Source: DASSWG01 sp041689995
GTDB lineage: Bacteria; Bacteroidota; Bacteroidia; Flavobacteriales; Flavobacteriaceae
Assembly: GCA_041689995.1 (NCBI GenBank)
Contig: JBDNFD010000094.1
Location: forward strand, 1 to 39,284
Length of the DNA: 39,284 nt
Reading direction: 5' to 3'
The notes under the pieces were generated by a model that saw only the letters and a list, made by a program, of their open reading frames with translations, was not told where the DNA came from and did not search any database. A program made the position numbers and the translations under genes. Position 1 is the stretch's first letter. Each line of letters begins with the position of its first letter. Positions 16,105-25,755 of the stretch are shown in pieces.

Positions 16105-16767
16105 ATGGCCTTGATTCTCTGTTTGGAAACGGCTACTACCAATTGCTCGGTCACCGTGGAACAGGATGGAAATTTGCTTGCTATCCGTGAAGATGGCAAC
16201 AAACAATATTCGCATGCCGAGAAATTACATTTGTTCATAGACGAAGTACTGAAAGAAGCCGGCTTAAAGCCAAAAGATTTAAATGCCGTCGCACTAAGTA
16301 CGGGCCCAGGTTCATACACGGGTTTGCGCATTGGAGCTGCAGCAGCCAAAGGCCTGTGTTTTTCGCTGGATATTCCATTAATTTCAGTTTCAACATTGAA
16401 TTCTTTGTCGAGGCAACTTAATGTTCCCGAAAATTCATTGGTGGTTCCAATGTTGGATGCTAGAAGAATGGAGGTTTATTCGGCGGTATTTGATGCTTCT
16501 GGAAAACAAATTAGGGAAACCCGTGCAGAAATATTGGATGAGCATTCTTTCCAAAACTATTTGAATTCTGGGAAAGTTCATTTTATAGGAGATGGTGTGG
16601 AAAAATTTCAGCCAATAATCCGCCATCCAAATGCGATTTTTATTTTGGGGAAATATCCTTCCGCCAAGGAAATGCTTTTGCAGGCCGAAGAAAAATTCAA
16701 CAATAAGGAATTTGAGGATATTGCCTATTTTGAGCCTTTCTACTTGAAAGATTTTGTCTCACGCTAA
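16105..16767 (+). CDS. tsaB: tRNA threonylcarbamoyladenosine biosynthesis protein TsaB
   Basis: 220 residues of the ASKHA/YeaZ fold: LILCLETATTNCSVTV at the start, SHAEKLHLFIDEVL, and the family signature ALSTGPGSYTGLRIGAAAAKG near residues 63-82. TsaB partners TsaD and TsaE in making t6A37 on ANN-decoding tRNAs; it is essential in many bacteria. It starts 3 nt after the adaptor stop, so it probably shares that transcript. It converges with the MscS gene, with only 3 nt between the stop codons. Confidence 0.92.
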   Translation: MALILCLETATTNCSVTVEQDGNLLAIREDGNKQYSHAEKLHLFIDEVLKEAGLKPKDLNAVALSTGPGSYTGLRIGAAAAKGLCFSLDIPLISVSTLNSLSRQLNVPENSLVVPMLDARRMEVYSAVFDASGKQIRETRAEILDEHSFQNYLNSGKVHFIGDGVEKFQPIIRHPNAIFILGKYPSAKEMLLQAEEKFNNKEFEDIAYFEPFYLKDFVSR

Positions 16768-16770
16768 GGT

Positions 16771-17613
16771 TTATTTCGACAAAGGTAGATTCTCATTTTT
16801 ATCAGAAATGAATTTTTGAGGAATATTCAAATTAACACCGGCGTCATGCAAGCGAAGTTTTGCTTCTTTCATCGTGTACCAGTGACAATCCCAAAAGGTT
16901 TCATTCATTGCCCAAAACCGAATAGAAAATTCCATTGCGGTATCGGTAAGATTTGAAACCAAAACCTGCGGTGCAGGATCTTCTAGGATATTTTCCTGTT
17001 CTTCCAGTATTTCTGTGAGAATATCTTGGGCTTTTCGCATATCGCTTTCATAGGAAACTTTTATAAGAATATTGTCGCGGCGTCTTCCCAACACGGAATA
17101 ATTAACTACATTATCGTTCGTCAATTGCCCATTTGGAATAATGGCCAGTTGATTCCCGAAGGTGGTGAGTTTTGTGTAAAAAAGCGATATTTCGGTAACA
17201 GTTCCGGAAGTTCCTTGGGCTTCGACCCAATCACCGAGCCGAAAAGGTTTTAAAACCAAGATAATAATTCCACCGGCAAAATTTGACAAAGAACCCTGCA
17301 AGGCCAATCCAATAGCTAAACCCGCTGCGCCCAGAATAGCCAAAAGCGATGTGGTTTCGATTCCTAAATTCGCAATGACCATTAAAATAAGAAGAACCTT
17401 TAGCAGAACGCCAATAATGGTCAGCAAAAAATTATGCAATGCCAGATCAACATCTTTGCGCGTGAACAGCTTATCGAGGCGGACCACTAAGAATTTAATG
17501 ATCCACCAACCGAGGACAAGAAGCACCAAAGCTCCTACTAAAGTCGGCAGATAATCCATAAATGCCTCTGAATATTTTTCTAGATAAAAGGGAATGTCTT
17601 TAATTTTTTCCAT
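16771..17613 (-). CDS. Small-conductance mechanosensitive channel, MscS family
   Basis: 280 residues, close to E. coli MscS length. Three N-terminal helices; the pore helix is AILGAAGLAIGLALQGSLSNFAGG at about 92-115 with its Gly/Ala pattern, then the beta domain with FRLGDWVEAQGTSGTVTEI and TTFGNQLAIIPNGQL, and the mixed C-terminal domain. It releases osmolytes during hypo-osmotic shock in the inner membrane. Appears intact. Confidence 0.92.
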   Translation of the reverse strand: MEKIKDIPFYLEKYSEAFMDYLPTLVGALVLLVLGWWIIKFLVVRLDKLFTRKDVDLALHNFLLTIIGVLLKVLLILMVIANLGIETTSLLAILGAAGLAIGLALQGSLSNFAGGIIILVLKPFRLGDWVEAQGTSGTVTEISLFYTKLTTFGNQLAIIPNGQLTNDNVVNYSVLGRRRDNILIKVSYESDMRKAQDILTEILEEQENILEDPAPQVLVSNLTDTAMEFSIRFWAMNETFWDCHWYTMKEAKLRLHDAGVNLNIPQKFISDKNENLPLSK

Positions 17614-17630
17614 TGAAAAGCCTTAATCGG

Positions 17631-17663
17631 CAAAGAACATACATTCCTTGCTAATTTGCCAAA
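17631..17663 (-). promoter_or_regulatory. Weak candidate promoter of the MscS gene
   Basis: On the minus strand TTTG (17660-17663) is followed after 21 nt by GTTCTTTG (17631-17638), which keeps TTTG of the -7 but lacks the leading TA. The element ends 17 nt before the ATG. Confidence 0.35.
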
Positions 17664-17682
17664 ATTTGATGTTTAATTTTTG

Positions 17683-19710
17683 TTAAACCACCAATTTCAA
17701 AGCCTCTTCCACCGATTGAACCGGGACCAGACAAGTTTGATTCTGACACACATACAACCATGTCTCTTTAGATTTCCAACGATTTTTCAGCAAATACAAA
17801 TCGCTGTTTTCCGTATTCCCTGCCACTACTTTATTCGGAAGGTATTTTTTGTTTATTTCAATAAGTTCGTTTTTTGCATTTTCGCCCAGAATCGCAATTT
17901 CATAAAATTTATAAGTGAAATTCATCAAAAGATCCAACCAATTAAAATAAGCCTGTGGATATTTTTCAAGTTGAGAATAAATATTTTTCAATAGTTTTTC
18001 TGAAATATCACGGTAATTTTTGTTATCAAAAAAATGAGAAAGTTTAAAAAGATTCTTTGCCATCACCGAATTAGATGAAGGTATAACATTATCCTGAAAT
18101 TCTGAGGGTCGGGAAATCAAACTCCGATCTTCTTTTGAATTAAAGTAAAAGAAGGATTTTTCTTGGTCATAGAAATCTTTCAAAACGATACCTGTTAAAT
18201 CTTTGGCTGAATACAACCATTTTTCATCAAAAGTATTTTCGTAAAATGCAATAAAAGCTTCAATAAGAAAGGCGTAATCATCCAGAAAACCGTTCACACT
18301 ACTTTTCCCATTTTTATAAGTATGGAATAATTTGCTGTTATTTTGTAACTGATTTTCGAGGATAAAAGTTGCATTTTTTAAAGCCATATTCAAATATTCT
18401 TCTTTACGAAAAACTCGGTACGCATCGAGAAAAGCCTTCATCATTAAAGCGTTCCAAGAAGTTAAACTCTTATCATCCAATCCGGGGGCTGTTCTTTTTC
18501 CTCTAACTGCCAACAGATTTTTGGTGCATTTTTCGATCTTTTCTTCCAATTCAATTCTGGAGATTCCATATTTTTCTGCAATAATTGCGGGAGTCTCTGT
18601 TCTAATCAAAATATAGTTTCCATTTTCCCAGTACCCAGTTTCATTTATATTGAAATAATCAGAAAAAAGACGAAAATCTTCCTCTAAAATAGTTTGAAGT
18701 TCCTCTTTTTTCCAAACATAATAAGCGCCTTCTTCCATCATGCCTTCAGCATTTTTGCTATCAGCATCAACAGCACAATAAAAGCCCCCCATTTCGTTGG
18801 TCAATTCCCTTTTTACAAACTCCAGTGTTGATTTCACCACTTTTCCATACCACGGATCTTTGGTGATTAAATACGCATCACAATATAAACTGACCAACTG
18901 CGCGTTGTCATACAACATTTTTTCAAAATGTGGCACATGCCATTTTTCATCGGTTGAATAACGCGAAAATCCACCGCCGAGTTGATCAAAAATTCCTCCG
19001 AATGACATCTTGTTAAGGGTTAAAACCACCTGGTTCAAGAGTTGCTCGTCATTTATTTGGCGAGCATAGCGCAACAAAAAATGATATTTGTTTGGCATCA
19101 TGAATTTCGGAGCTCCTTTCGATCCGCCCCAAACAATATCAAATTGGGTTTTTAAAACAAAAAGGATCTGCGGAAAAATTTTAGGATCAAAGTTTTTAGG
19201 GAATTTATCGGGAATTAAGGATTCCATTTCCCGGATTCCTTTGGTCAATTTTTCGGCATAATCGAATAATTCTTTTGGAGCCTGTTCCAAAAGATCGCCC
19301 AATTGGCGCACTATTCCGGCCCACTGCTCTTTTGGGAGGTAAGTTCCGCCCCAAATTGGTCGGCCGTCGGGTAGGGCAACAATATTCAAAGGCCAGCCGC
19401 CGTGTCCGGTCATCAATTGCAGTGCGTTCATATAAATCTGGTCCACATCGGGCCTTTCCTCGCGGTCCACTTTAATATTGATAAAATTTTCGTTCATCAA
19501 GCCAGCAATCTTTTTATCTTCAAAACTTTCATGCGCCATCACGTGGCACCAATGGCAAGAAGAATATCCAATACTAATCAACACCAGTTTATTCCTCTTC
19601 TTCGCTTGCGCAAAAACTTCCGGGCCCCAAGCATGCCAATCAACCGGATTATGCGCGTGCTGTAAAAGATAGGGGCTTGTTTCTTGGATCAGCTTATTTG
19701 TGTTTTCCAT
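17683..19710 (-). CDS. DUF255 thioredoxin-domain protein, YyaL/SSP411 family
   Basis: 675 residues. An N-terminal thioredoxin-like DUF255 domain has NPVDWHAWG, the motif C52-H-W-C55-HVMAHESFED and VDREERPDVDQIYM, followed by GHGGWPLNIVALPDGRPIWGGTYLP, then an alpha/alpha-toroid sugar-isomerase-like domain (AQLVSLYCDAY, TSWNALMMKAFLDAYR). The family is cytosolic, widespread and poorly characterised biochemically. The start ATG gives the standard MENTNKLIQETSPYLLQHA opening. Single gene, divergent from the phosphate transporter. Confidence 0.9.
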   Translation of the reverse strand: MENTNKLIQETSPYLLQHAHNPVDWHAWGPEVFAQAKKRNKLVLISIGYSSCHWCHVMAHESFEDKKIAGLMNENFINIKVDREERPDVDQIYMNALQLMTGHGGWPLNIVALPDGRPIWGGTYLPKEQWAGIVRQLGDLLEQAPKELFDYAEKLTKGIREMESLIPDKFPKNFDPKIFPQILFVLKTQFDIVWGGSKGAPKFMMPNKYHFLLRYARQINDEQLLNQVVLTLNKMSFGGIFDQLGGGFSRYSTDEKWHVPHFEKMLYDNAQLVSLYCDAYLITKDPWYGKVVKSTLEFVKRELTNEMGGFYCAVDADSKNAEGMMEEGAYYVWKKEELQTILEEDFRLFSDYFNINETGYWENGNYILIRTETPAIIAEKYGISRIELEEKIEKCTKNLLAVRGKRTAPGLDDKSLTSWNALMMKAFLDAYRVFRKEEYLNMALKNATFILENQLQNNSKLFHTYKNGKSSVNGFLDDYAFLIEAFIAFYENTFDEKWLYSAKDLTGIVLKDFYDQEKSFFYFNSKEDRSLISRPSEFQDNVIPSSNSVMAKNLFKLSHFFDNKNYRDISEKLLKNIYSQLEKYPQAYFNWLDLLMNFTYKFYEIAILGENAKNELIEINKKYLPNKVVAGNTENSDLYLLKNRWKSKETWLYVCQNQTCLVPVQSVEEALKLVV

Positions 19711-19902
19711 TTTTTTCTCATTTTCAAATTATCATGAAAGGTAAGGAATTTCCCCTTTTCTTTGAAATTTTTGGTTCAACTTGATCAAATTGAATAAATT
19801 GTTTTATTTTTCGGGTGCGAATTTAACCATTTGGTAACACCAGATATTTATTGATTTAAAATAAATCGAACACTTTTACAAAAAATTCGCAGATAGATTT
19901 CC

Positions 19903-22155
19903 ATGGAAAATGTATACCTGATAATGCTTGTGGTTTTAGTGGTATTAGCGGTAGCCGATTTGGTGGTCGGGGTCAGCAATGATGCGGTAAATTTCCTAAA
20001 TTCCGCCGTTGGTTCCAAAGCGGTTTCCCTGCGCACTATTCTTATTGTTGCCAGTTTGGGAATTGGAATCGGCGCGGTTTTTTCCAGTGGGATGATGGAA
20101 GTTGCCCGAAAAGGGATTTTTAATCCCAGTGAATTTTATTTCAACGAAATAATGATCATTTTCACTGCGGTCATGATCGCCGATGTGTTGTTGCTAGATT
20201 TTTTCAATACCTTGGGACTTCCCACCTCCACCACGGTTTCCATTGTTTTCGATTTGTTGGGTGCCGCTGTCGCCGTTGCTTTTTGGAAATTATATTCCAA
20301 TTCGGAAGATATTAGCGGAATTTGGACTTATATCAATACGGAAAAAGCGACCGCCATTATCATTGCCATCTTCGTTTCCGTGGCGTTGGCATTTACAATT
20401 GGGGTCGTGGTGCAGTATTTTTCCCGTTTGATATTTTCCTTTCAATATGAAAAAAAGGTAAAGTACATCGGTTCCATTTTTGGGGGAATAGCAATTACGG
20501 CAATTACCTTTTTCATCTTTTTAAAAGGAATGAAGGACATGCCTTTCCTTTCAAACGACTTTAAAAAGGTTGTTTCAGAAAATATCATTCTTATTCTCGG
20601 AGCCGGTTTTCTATTTTGGACCTTACTTTCACAGTTGGCCATGTCATTTTTGAAAGTCAATATTCTGAAAATTATCATTATTGTCGGAACATTTGCATTG
20701 GCATTGGCTTTTGCGGGAAATGATTTGGTGAACTTTATCGGTGTGCCCATCGCCGCGTGGCAAGCTTTTAATTTTTGGTCAGCTTCCGGCGCAGATCCTT
20801 CCACGTTTTTGATGACAGATCTTGCCGGTGAAACCCATACCTCCACTTTTTTGTTACTGATTGCGGGCACTATTATGGTATTGGCGTTGTGGTTTTCCAA
20901 TAAATCCCGGCATGTAATGCAAACCGAACTGAACTTAGCACGCCAGAGCCTGGGAAAAGAAAAGTTCAAACCAAATTACTTATCCCGTATCACCGTGCGG
21001 TATTCAATTTTTGTCGGTAATGCCATTACCTTAATTTTACCTAAATCGATGGGAGCGAAAATCGATGCGAAATTTCAAAAACCGCCCTCTTTGTTGCAGG
21101 ACAAACGAATCGACGCGCCTATGTTCGATATGGTTCGGGCGTCGGTCAATTTGGTAGTGGCGAGTATTTTGATTTCCATCGGAACCAGCTATAAATTGCC
21201 GCTTTCCACCACTTATGTGACTTTTATGGTCGCAATGGGTACCTCTTTGGCTGACAGAGCTTGGGACCGCGAAAGCGCTGTTTATAGAGTGGCGGGTGTT
21301 TTCAACGTGATTGGCGGATGGTTCATGACCGCTTTTTGTGCTTTTGTGGGAGCCGCATTAATCGCGTCTATTATATGGTTCGGAGGAATTTGGTCAGTTT
21401 TGATCTTAATGGCAATAGTTGTTTCTTTAATGATTCACAGTGCGCTTTCGCATTCCAAAAAAGTGAAATTGGAACAACAAAAAAAGCAATTCAACAAAAC
21501 TGATATTTTATCCATCAACGAGATTACCAATGAAACGGCGCAGAATATTTCAAGCGTTATTGACGGGATAAATAAACGCTATGGAAAAGTGATCGACCAT
21601 TTGGGGTATCAGGATTTAAGGAAACTGAAGAAAGATACCAAAAAGCTATCTAAATTGGAGGATGAGGTAGAGGAATTGAAAGACAATGTTTTCTATTTCA
21701 TCAAATCCCTGGAAGAAAAGTCCGTGGCTGCCGGAAAATTCTACATTCTTATTTTGGACCATTTGAAGAATATGGTTCAATCAATTGCTTATATCACCCG
21801 TTCGAGTTATAAACATGTGCACAACAACCATAAAAATCTGAAATTCAACCAAATACGAGATCTTAAAGCGGTTGACCGCGAAATGGAAGTGCTTCTGAAG
21901 GAAATAAAAGAAACCTTCGATACGCAAGCTTTCGGAAATATTGATCGCATTATTGCAGAAGAGAAAAAGTTGTTGGAAAAAGTATCGGGCCTTATTCAGA
22001 AACAAATTGACAGGATACGGACGTCCGAAACAAGTCCCAAAAACACGAAACTATATTTTGGTTTACTCTTGGAAAGTAAGGATTTAGTGAGTTCGACAAT
22101 TGAACTGCTACAACTGTTCAAAGCATATTACGAAGAAGCGAGAAGAGAATTATAA
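19903..22155 (+). CDS. PiT-family inorganic phosphate transporter with PhoU-like tail
   Basis: 750 residues. The N-terminal ~510 are hydrophobic with the two inverted PiT signatures: VVGVSNDAVNFLNSAVGSKA near residue 26 and LAFAGNDLVNFIGVPIAAW near 270. After a Lys-rich stretch the last ~215 residues are soluble helices (LEDEVEELKDNVFYFIKSLEE, LKAVDREMEVLLKEIKETF) typical of a PhoU/DUF47-like domain, which is usually a separate protein. Low-affinity ion-coupled phosphate uptake; the tail probably tunes transport. No pho neighbours are present. Confidence 0.88.
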   Translation: MENVYLIMLVVLVVLAVADLVVGVSNDAVNFLNSAVGSKAVSLRTILIVASLGIGIGAVFSSGMMEVARKGIFNPSEFYFNEIMIIFTAVMIADVLLLDFFNTLGLPTSTTVSIVFDLLGAAVAVAFWKLYSNSEDISGIWTYINTEKATAIIIAIFVSVALAFTIGVVVQYFSRLIFSFQYEKKVKYIGSIFGGIAITAITFFIFLKGMKDMPFLSNDFKKVVSENIILILGAGFLFWTLLSQLAMSFLKVNILKIIIIVGTFALALAFAGNDLVNFIGVPIAAWQAFNFWSASGADPSTFLMTDLAGETHTSTFLLLIAGTIMVLALWFSNKSRHVMQTELNLARQSLGKEKFKPNYLSRITVRYSIFVGNAITLILPKSMGAKIDAKFQKPPSLLQDKRIDAPMFDMVRASVNLVVASILISIGTSYKLPLSTTYVTFMVAMGTSLADRAWDRESAVYRVAGVFNVIGGWFMTAFCAFVGAALIASIIWFGGIWSVLILMAIVVSLMIHSALSHSKKVKLEQQKKQFNKTDILSINEITNETAQNISSVIDGINKRYGKVIDHLGYQDLRKLKKDTKKLSKLEDEVEELKDNVFYFIKSLEEKSVAAGKFYILILDHLKNMVQSIAYITRSSYKHVHNNHKNLKFNQIRDLKAVDREMEVLLKEIKETFDTQAFGNIDRIIAEEKKLLEKVSGLIQKQIDRIRTSETSPKNTKLYFGLLLESKDLVSSTIELLQLFKAYYEEARREL

Positions 22156-22234
22156 ATTGATGATTTTCATCGTAAGAAATAGGATTTCGAAAATTTGAAA
22201 ATATTTAATCCATATTCGCGGTTTAAATTTCTTC

Positions 22235-23203
22235 TTATTTCTTCTTGAAAATATAGTTTTTATAATACTTTTTGTCGTCAGCAAAATCAGTGCTTATTTT
22301 TAGTCCGGCTTCGTTTGCCAACCATTGTACGATCGCATCATCATATTTTTGGGAAATTTCGGTATGTATTGTTTCCCAAGCATCAAAATGTACCGAAAGT
22401 TCCAAGGCGTTTATTCTTGCTTTTTGTTCCTTTTTGCTCACCAAAAAACTTTTTGCCGTGCCAGTTTCCGGATTGTAGGTTTCCCAATGCAAAAATGAAT
22501 CCACATCTATATTTCCGTCCAATTCCCGATTGATGCGCTCCAATATATTTTTGTTGAAAGCCTCCGTTACCCCAGTTTTATCATTGTACGCATTTTGAAT
22601 GGTTTGTGGGTTTTTCTTTTGATCGAACCCAATGAACAATATGTCGTTTTTGTTCATCGAAGCTTGTATGTTTTTTAAAAAAGCGATCGCGTTTTCATGT
22701 AGTAAATTTCCAATATTGGAACCCAAGATTAAAACCACTTTTTTTCGGGAATTATGTTCTGATAAACGATTTAAGGTTTCAAAATAAGTACCTTGTTGTG
22801 TTTTCACTTGAACTTTTGGCAATTCTTTTTCAAGCGAAATTTCCAATTGATCCAGTGCATTTTGACTGATATCAATAGGAAAATAAGTGAAATCGATTTC
22901 CTTTTCCGAAAGATGGCCCAAAAGAATTTTGGTTTTCTTTCCGTCCCCAGCGCCCAGTTCAATAAGGTCAAAACCATTTGGCCCATTAAAGTATTCCGCG
23001 ATGCTTTCGGTATGTTCCTGTAAAATAGCATACTCGCAGGAAGTCAGGTAATATTCTGGTAGCTCCATTATTTCTTGGAACAATTTATCGCCGCGATAAT
23101 CATAAATAAATTTCGAGGAAAGATGTTTCGGAAAATCGGTTAAGCCTTTCTGGACTTCCATCCCAAAATCGGTTCGGGCAGCTTCTGGGATTGGTTTTTT
23201 CAT
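22235..23203 (-). CDS. egtD: L-histidine N(alpha)-methyltransferase EgtD
   Basis: 322 residues, the usual EgtD length. LSSKFIYDYRGDKLFQEI and LPEYYLTSCEYAIL form the family's N-terminal signature; DLIELGAGDGKKTKILL is the S-adenosylmethionine loop; VLILGSNIGNL follows. The enzyme trimethylates histidine to hercynine, the first step of ergothioneine synthesis. It lies 13 nt downstream of egtB on the same strand, so the two form an operon in the order egtB-egtD. Confidence 0.93.
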   Translation of the reverse strand: MKKPIPEAARTDFGMEVQKGLTDFPKHLSSKFIYDYRGDKLFQEIMELPEYYLTSCEYAILQEHTESIAEYFNGPNGFDLIELGAGDGKKTKILLGHLSEKEIDFTYFPIDISQNALDQLEISLEKELPKVQVKTQQGTYFETLNRLSEHNSRKKVVLILGSNIGNLLHENAIAFLKNIQASMNKNDILFIGFDQKKNPQTIQNAYNDKTGVTEAFNKNILERINRELDGNIDVDSFLHWETYNPETGTAKSFLVSKKEQKARINALELSVHFDAWETIHTEISQKYDDAIVQWLANEAGLKISTDFADDKKYYKNYIFKKK

Positions 23204-23216
23204 ATTATAATTCTGA

Positions 23217-24371
23217 TTATTTCGCTAATCGAATGCCTGTGAATTGCCAACGAAGATGCGGATGGAAAAAATTCCGATAAGTAGTTCTCGAATGTTTTTC
23301 GGATGTTGCTATAGAACTTCCGCGCAACACCTTTTGGTTCACCATAAATTTTCCATTGTATTCACCCAAAGCCCCATCCGGCTTTATGAAATTTGGATAT
23401 GGCAAATAGGCACTTTCTGTCCATTCCCAACATTTTCCCCAGTTAAAATAGGAATTCGCAGCTTCCCATTCAAATTCCGTCGGTAAACGTAGGTTTTTCC
23501 ATTGTGCAAAAGCGGCAGCTTCATAATAAGAAATATGGCTCAATACTTTTTTGGGGTTCAATTTTTCCATTCCAGATAATTTATATTGAAACCATTCTCC
23601 TTCAATTTTATGCCAATATAAAGGCGAAGATATTTGGCCTTTTATCAACCATTCCCAAGCTTCGGAATGCCAAAGCAACACATTTTCATATCCTCCACTT
23701 TCCATAAACCGCAAATATTCTTCATTGGTCACCAATTTGTTCGATATGGAATATTCCCCCAGAAAAACCTTGTGCCGACCGAGTTCGTTATCGTAACAAA
23801 ATTCATTTCCAACATGGCCTATTTCATAAATTCCTTCTGGAATCTTCAGCCATTCCTGAGGAAAATCTTCTTCATTATTTTCCTGAAATTGAGGATTGTA
23901 AGTTGGCAATAATGGATTATTGCCCAAAATATATTTGATATCCGTTAAGAGTAGTTCTTGGTGCTGTTTTTCGTGATGAATACCAATTTTCAGAATTTCT
24001 TCTACTTCTTTTGGTTGCTCGTTTTCTAAGAATGTGATCATTGCTTTAGTGACATAGGTACGGTATTCATAGATTTTATCTACCGTAGGGCGCGATAAAT
24101 TTCCGCGGTCGGTGCGAACGACTTTTTTGCCGACACTTTCATAATAACTATTGAAAACAAAAGAAAAACTTTCATCAAAAACTTTATAATCTTGGTCGTA
24201 TTTTGTTAGGATAAATTCTTCAAAAAACCAAGTCGTATGTCCCAAATGCCATTTGGGCGGGGAAACATCGGCGATGGGTTGCACCACATAATCTTCTATC
24301 TCCAAAGGTTTGCAGAGAATTTCAGTCTGCGCGCGGGTTTCTGTAAAAAGGGAAAGTAAGTTTTGAGCCAT
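23217..24371 (-). CDS. egtB: Ergothioneine biosynthesis protein EgtB (sulfoxide synthase)
   Basis: 384 residues from the ATG at 24371. An N-terminal DinB-like domain has WHLGHTTWFFEE and the iron-binding HHEKQHQE (His133 and His137), and a C-terminal formylglycine-generating-enzyme-like domain has RLPTEFEWEAA, CWEWTESAYLPYP and VLRGSS. This non-haem iron enzyme joins hercynine to a thiol donor using oxygen. A longer frame from a TTG at 24401 exists, but that TTG is part of the probable -7 element, so it is rejected. No egtA, egtC or C-S lyase gene is adjacent; those steps must be encoded elsewhere. Confidence 0.93.
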   Translation of the reverse strand: MAQNLLSLFTETRAQTEILCKPLEIEDYVVQPIADVSPPKWHLGHTTWFFEEFILTKYDQDYKVFDESFSFVFNSYYESVGKKVVRTDRGNLSRPTVDKIYEYRTYVTKAMITFLENEQPKEVEEILKIGIHHEKQHQELLLTDIKYILGNNPLLPTYNPQFQENNEEDFPQEWLKIPEGIYEIGHVGNEFCYDNELGRHKVFLGEYSISNKLVTNEEYLRFMESGGYENVLLWHSEAWEWLIKGQISSPLYWHKIEGEWFQYKLSGMEKLNPKKVLSHISYYEAAAFAQWKNLRLPTEFEWEAANSYFNWGKCWEWTESAYLPYPNFIKPDGALGEYNGKFMVNQKVLRGSSIATSEKHSRTTYRNFFHPHLRWQFTGIRLAK

Positions 24372-24398
24372 GGTAATCGATCTTAAATGACCGCCTTC

Positions 24399-24406
24399 CA
24401 AAGTTA
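24399..24406 (-). promoter_or_regulatory. Probable -7 element of the egtB-egtD operon
   Basis: Minus-strand TAACTTTG fits TAnnTTTG exactly. The -33 region about 20 nt upstream is T-rich without a clean TTTG. It leaves a leader of roughly 20 nt before the ATG at 24371. Confidence 0.6.
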
Positions 24407-24500
24407 CATTTTTTTTTTGTAAAATGAAAAAAAAGAGAGCTGTTAATTGAAGGTTAAAAAGGCTCTGCGCACAAAGCCGAAAGCGAATTTTATGAAATCA

Positions 24501-24914
24501 TCACAAATTGAAAGGAACTGTGTAACTTATTTCCTTCACTTCGCCGCCCGCACTTCCAGGTTTCATTTTTGGCAATAATAAAATAACGCGTCTGGCTTCT
24601 TTCTGCATCGCTTCCGATCCGCCTTCGACGCTTTCTATCTCGGGTTTTCCTTCCTTATTGATGAAAAATTTCACCAATATCCGCGATCCTTTATCCGCTT
24701 GGGTATAACCATTTTTAAAGTCGAAATTTTTTTGAATCAGCAGCGCCAAATTTGTGTTGAAACATTTTTTCTTTTCCCGTTCATTTCCTTCACAACCTGG
24801 CCAAACGGGAGCAATTTCATTATATGTCACGGAATTCCCCTGAACGGAAACATCTTTTTGTGCATTTACAAAAGAAGAAATAAATATAAAAGCGAATAGG
24901 AATAAGCTTTTCAT
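24501..24914 (-). CDS. Small secreted protein with TonB-C-like domain
   Basis: 137 residues: a cleavable signal peptide (LFLFAFIFISSFVNAQ), then VWPGCEGNEREKKKCFN with two Cys typical of Bacteroidetes TonB-like proteins, and a C-terminal domain with ILVKFFINKEGKPEIESVEGGSE and LLPKMKPGSAGG resembling the TonB C-terminal fold. There is no membrane anchor or proline-rich spanner, so it cannot act as a full energy transducer. It starts 16 nt after the thyA stop and is probably co-transcribed with thyA. Function unknown. Confidence 0.75.
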   Translation of the reverse strand: MKSLFLFAFIFISSFVNAQKDVSVQGNSVTYNEIAPVWPGCEGNEREKKKCFNTNLALLIQKNFDFKNGYTQADKGSRILVKFFINKEGKPEIESVEGGSEAMQKEARRVILLLPKMKPGSAGGEVKEISYTVPFNL

Positions 24915-24930
24915 AATGAAGGATTTTTAG

Positions 24931-25755
24931 TTAAACGGCCACTTTTCCTTTAATTGGAGGATATGGGTCATAATTTTCCAAGCTGAAATCATCAAATTTG
25001 AAGCCAAAAATATCGGTTACCTCCGGATTTATATGCATTATCGGCAATTTTCGAGGTTCTCGTTCCAGTTGCAACTTTAATTGCTCCATATGATTGTTGT
25101 AAATATGGGCATCTCCGAAAGTGTGAATAAAATCACCTGGTTCAAATCCACAAACTTGTGCCATCATCATGGTCAAAAGTGCATATGATGCAATGTTGAA
25201 AGGAACGCCCAGGAAAATATCGGCGCTTCGTTGGTATAACTGGCAGGATAACTTTCCATCGGCTACGTAAAACTGGAAAAATGCATGACATGGTGGCAAA
25301 GCTGCTTTGCCATTGGCAACATTTTCACCAAAAGATTTTGAGGTGTCGGGCAAAACGCCAGGGTTCCACGCCGAAACCAACATGCGGCGGCTGTCGGGAT
25401 TATTTTTCAGCGTGTTGACGATTTCGGTAATTTGATCGATATTTTGATTGTTCCAGTTTCGCCATTGTTGGCCATAAACCGGACCTAAATCCCCGTGTTC
25501 ATCGGCCCATTGGTTCCAAATACGCACTCCGTTTTCCTGAAGGTATTCAATGTTTGTTTCGCCTTTCAAAAACCACAATAATTCGTGCACAATGGATTTT
25601 AAATGTAATTTTTTGGTGGTCAACATCGGGAAACCTTCGTTGAGATCGAACCGCATTTGATATCCGAATACACTTTTCGTGCCGGTGCCGGTACGGTCCG
25701 ATTTTTCATTTCCGTTTTTCAAAACGTGTTTTACCAAATCCAAATATGTCTTCAT
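24931..25755 (-). CDS. thyA: Thymidylate synthase ThyA
   Basis: 274 residues. RTGTGTKSVFGYQMRFDL at the start, catalytic Cys156 in ALPPCHAFFQFYV, QRSADIFLGVPFNIASYALL and GDAHIYNNHMEQ are all as in folate-dependent ThyA. It converts dUMP to dTMP with methylenetetrahydrofolate. Complete and canonical. A dihydrofolate reductase gene, often adjacent, is not present here. Confidence 0.95.
   Translation of the reverse strand: MKTYLDLVKHVLKNGNEKSDRTGTGTKSVFGYQMRFDLNEGFPMLTTKKLHLKSIVHELLWFLKGETNIEYLQENGVRIWNQWADEHGDLGPVYGQQWRNWNNQNIDQITEIVNTLKNNPDSRRMLVSAWNPGVLPDTSKSFGENVANGKAALPPCHAFFQFYVADGKLSCQLYQRSADIFLGVPFNIASYALLTMMMAQVCGFEPGDFIHTFGDAHIYNNHMEQLKLQLEREPRKLPIMHINPEVTDIFGFKFDDFSLENYDPYPPIKGKVAV

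Noticed and set aside
19711..19902. Promoters between the YyaL-type gene and the phosphate transporter
   Set aside because: Only partial matches such as TACCTTTC on the minus strand; the region is AT-rich and nothing reaches consensus.
22156..22234. Bidirectional terminator between the PiT gene and egtD
   Set aside because: AT-rich with short inverted stretches but no stem long enough to support.
24372..24401. N-terminal extension of EgtB from TTG 24401
   Set aside because: The TTG is part of the -7 element TAACTTTG, so it is upstream of the transcript start; family alignment also favours the ATG at 24371.
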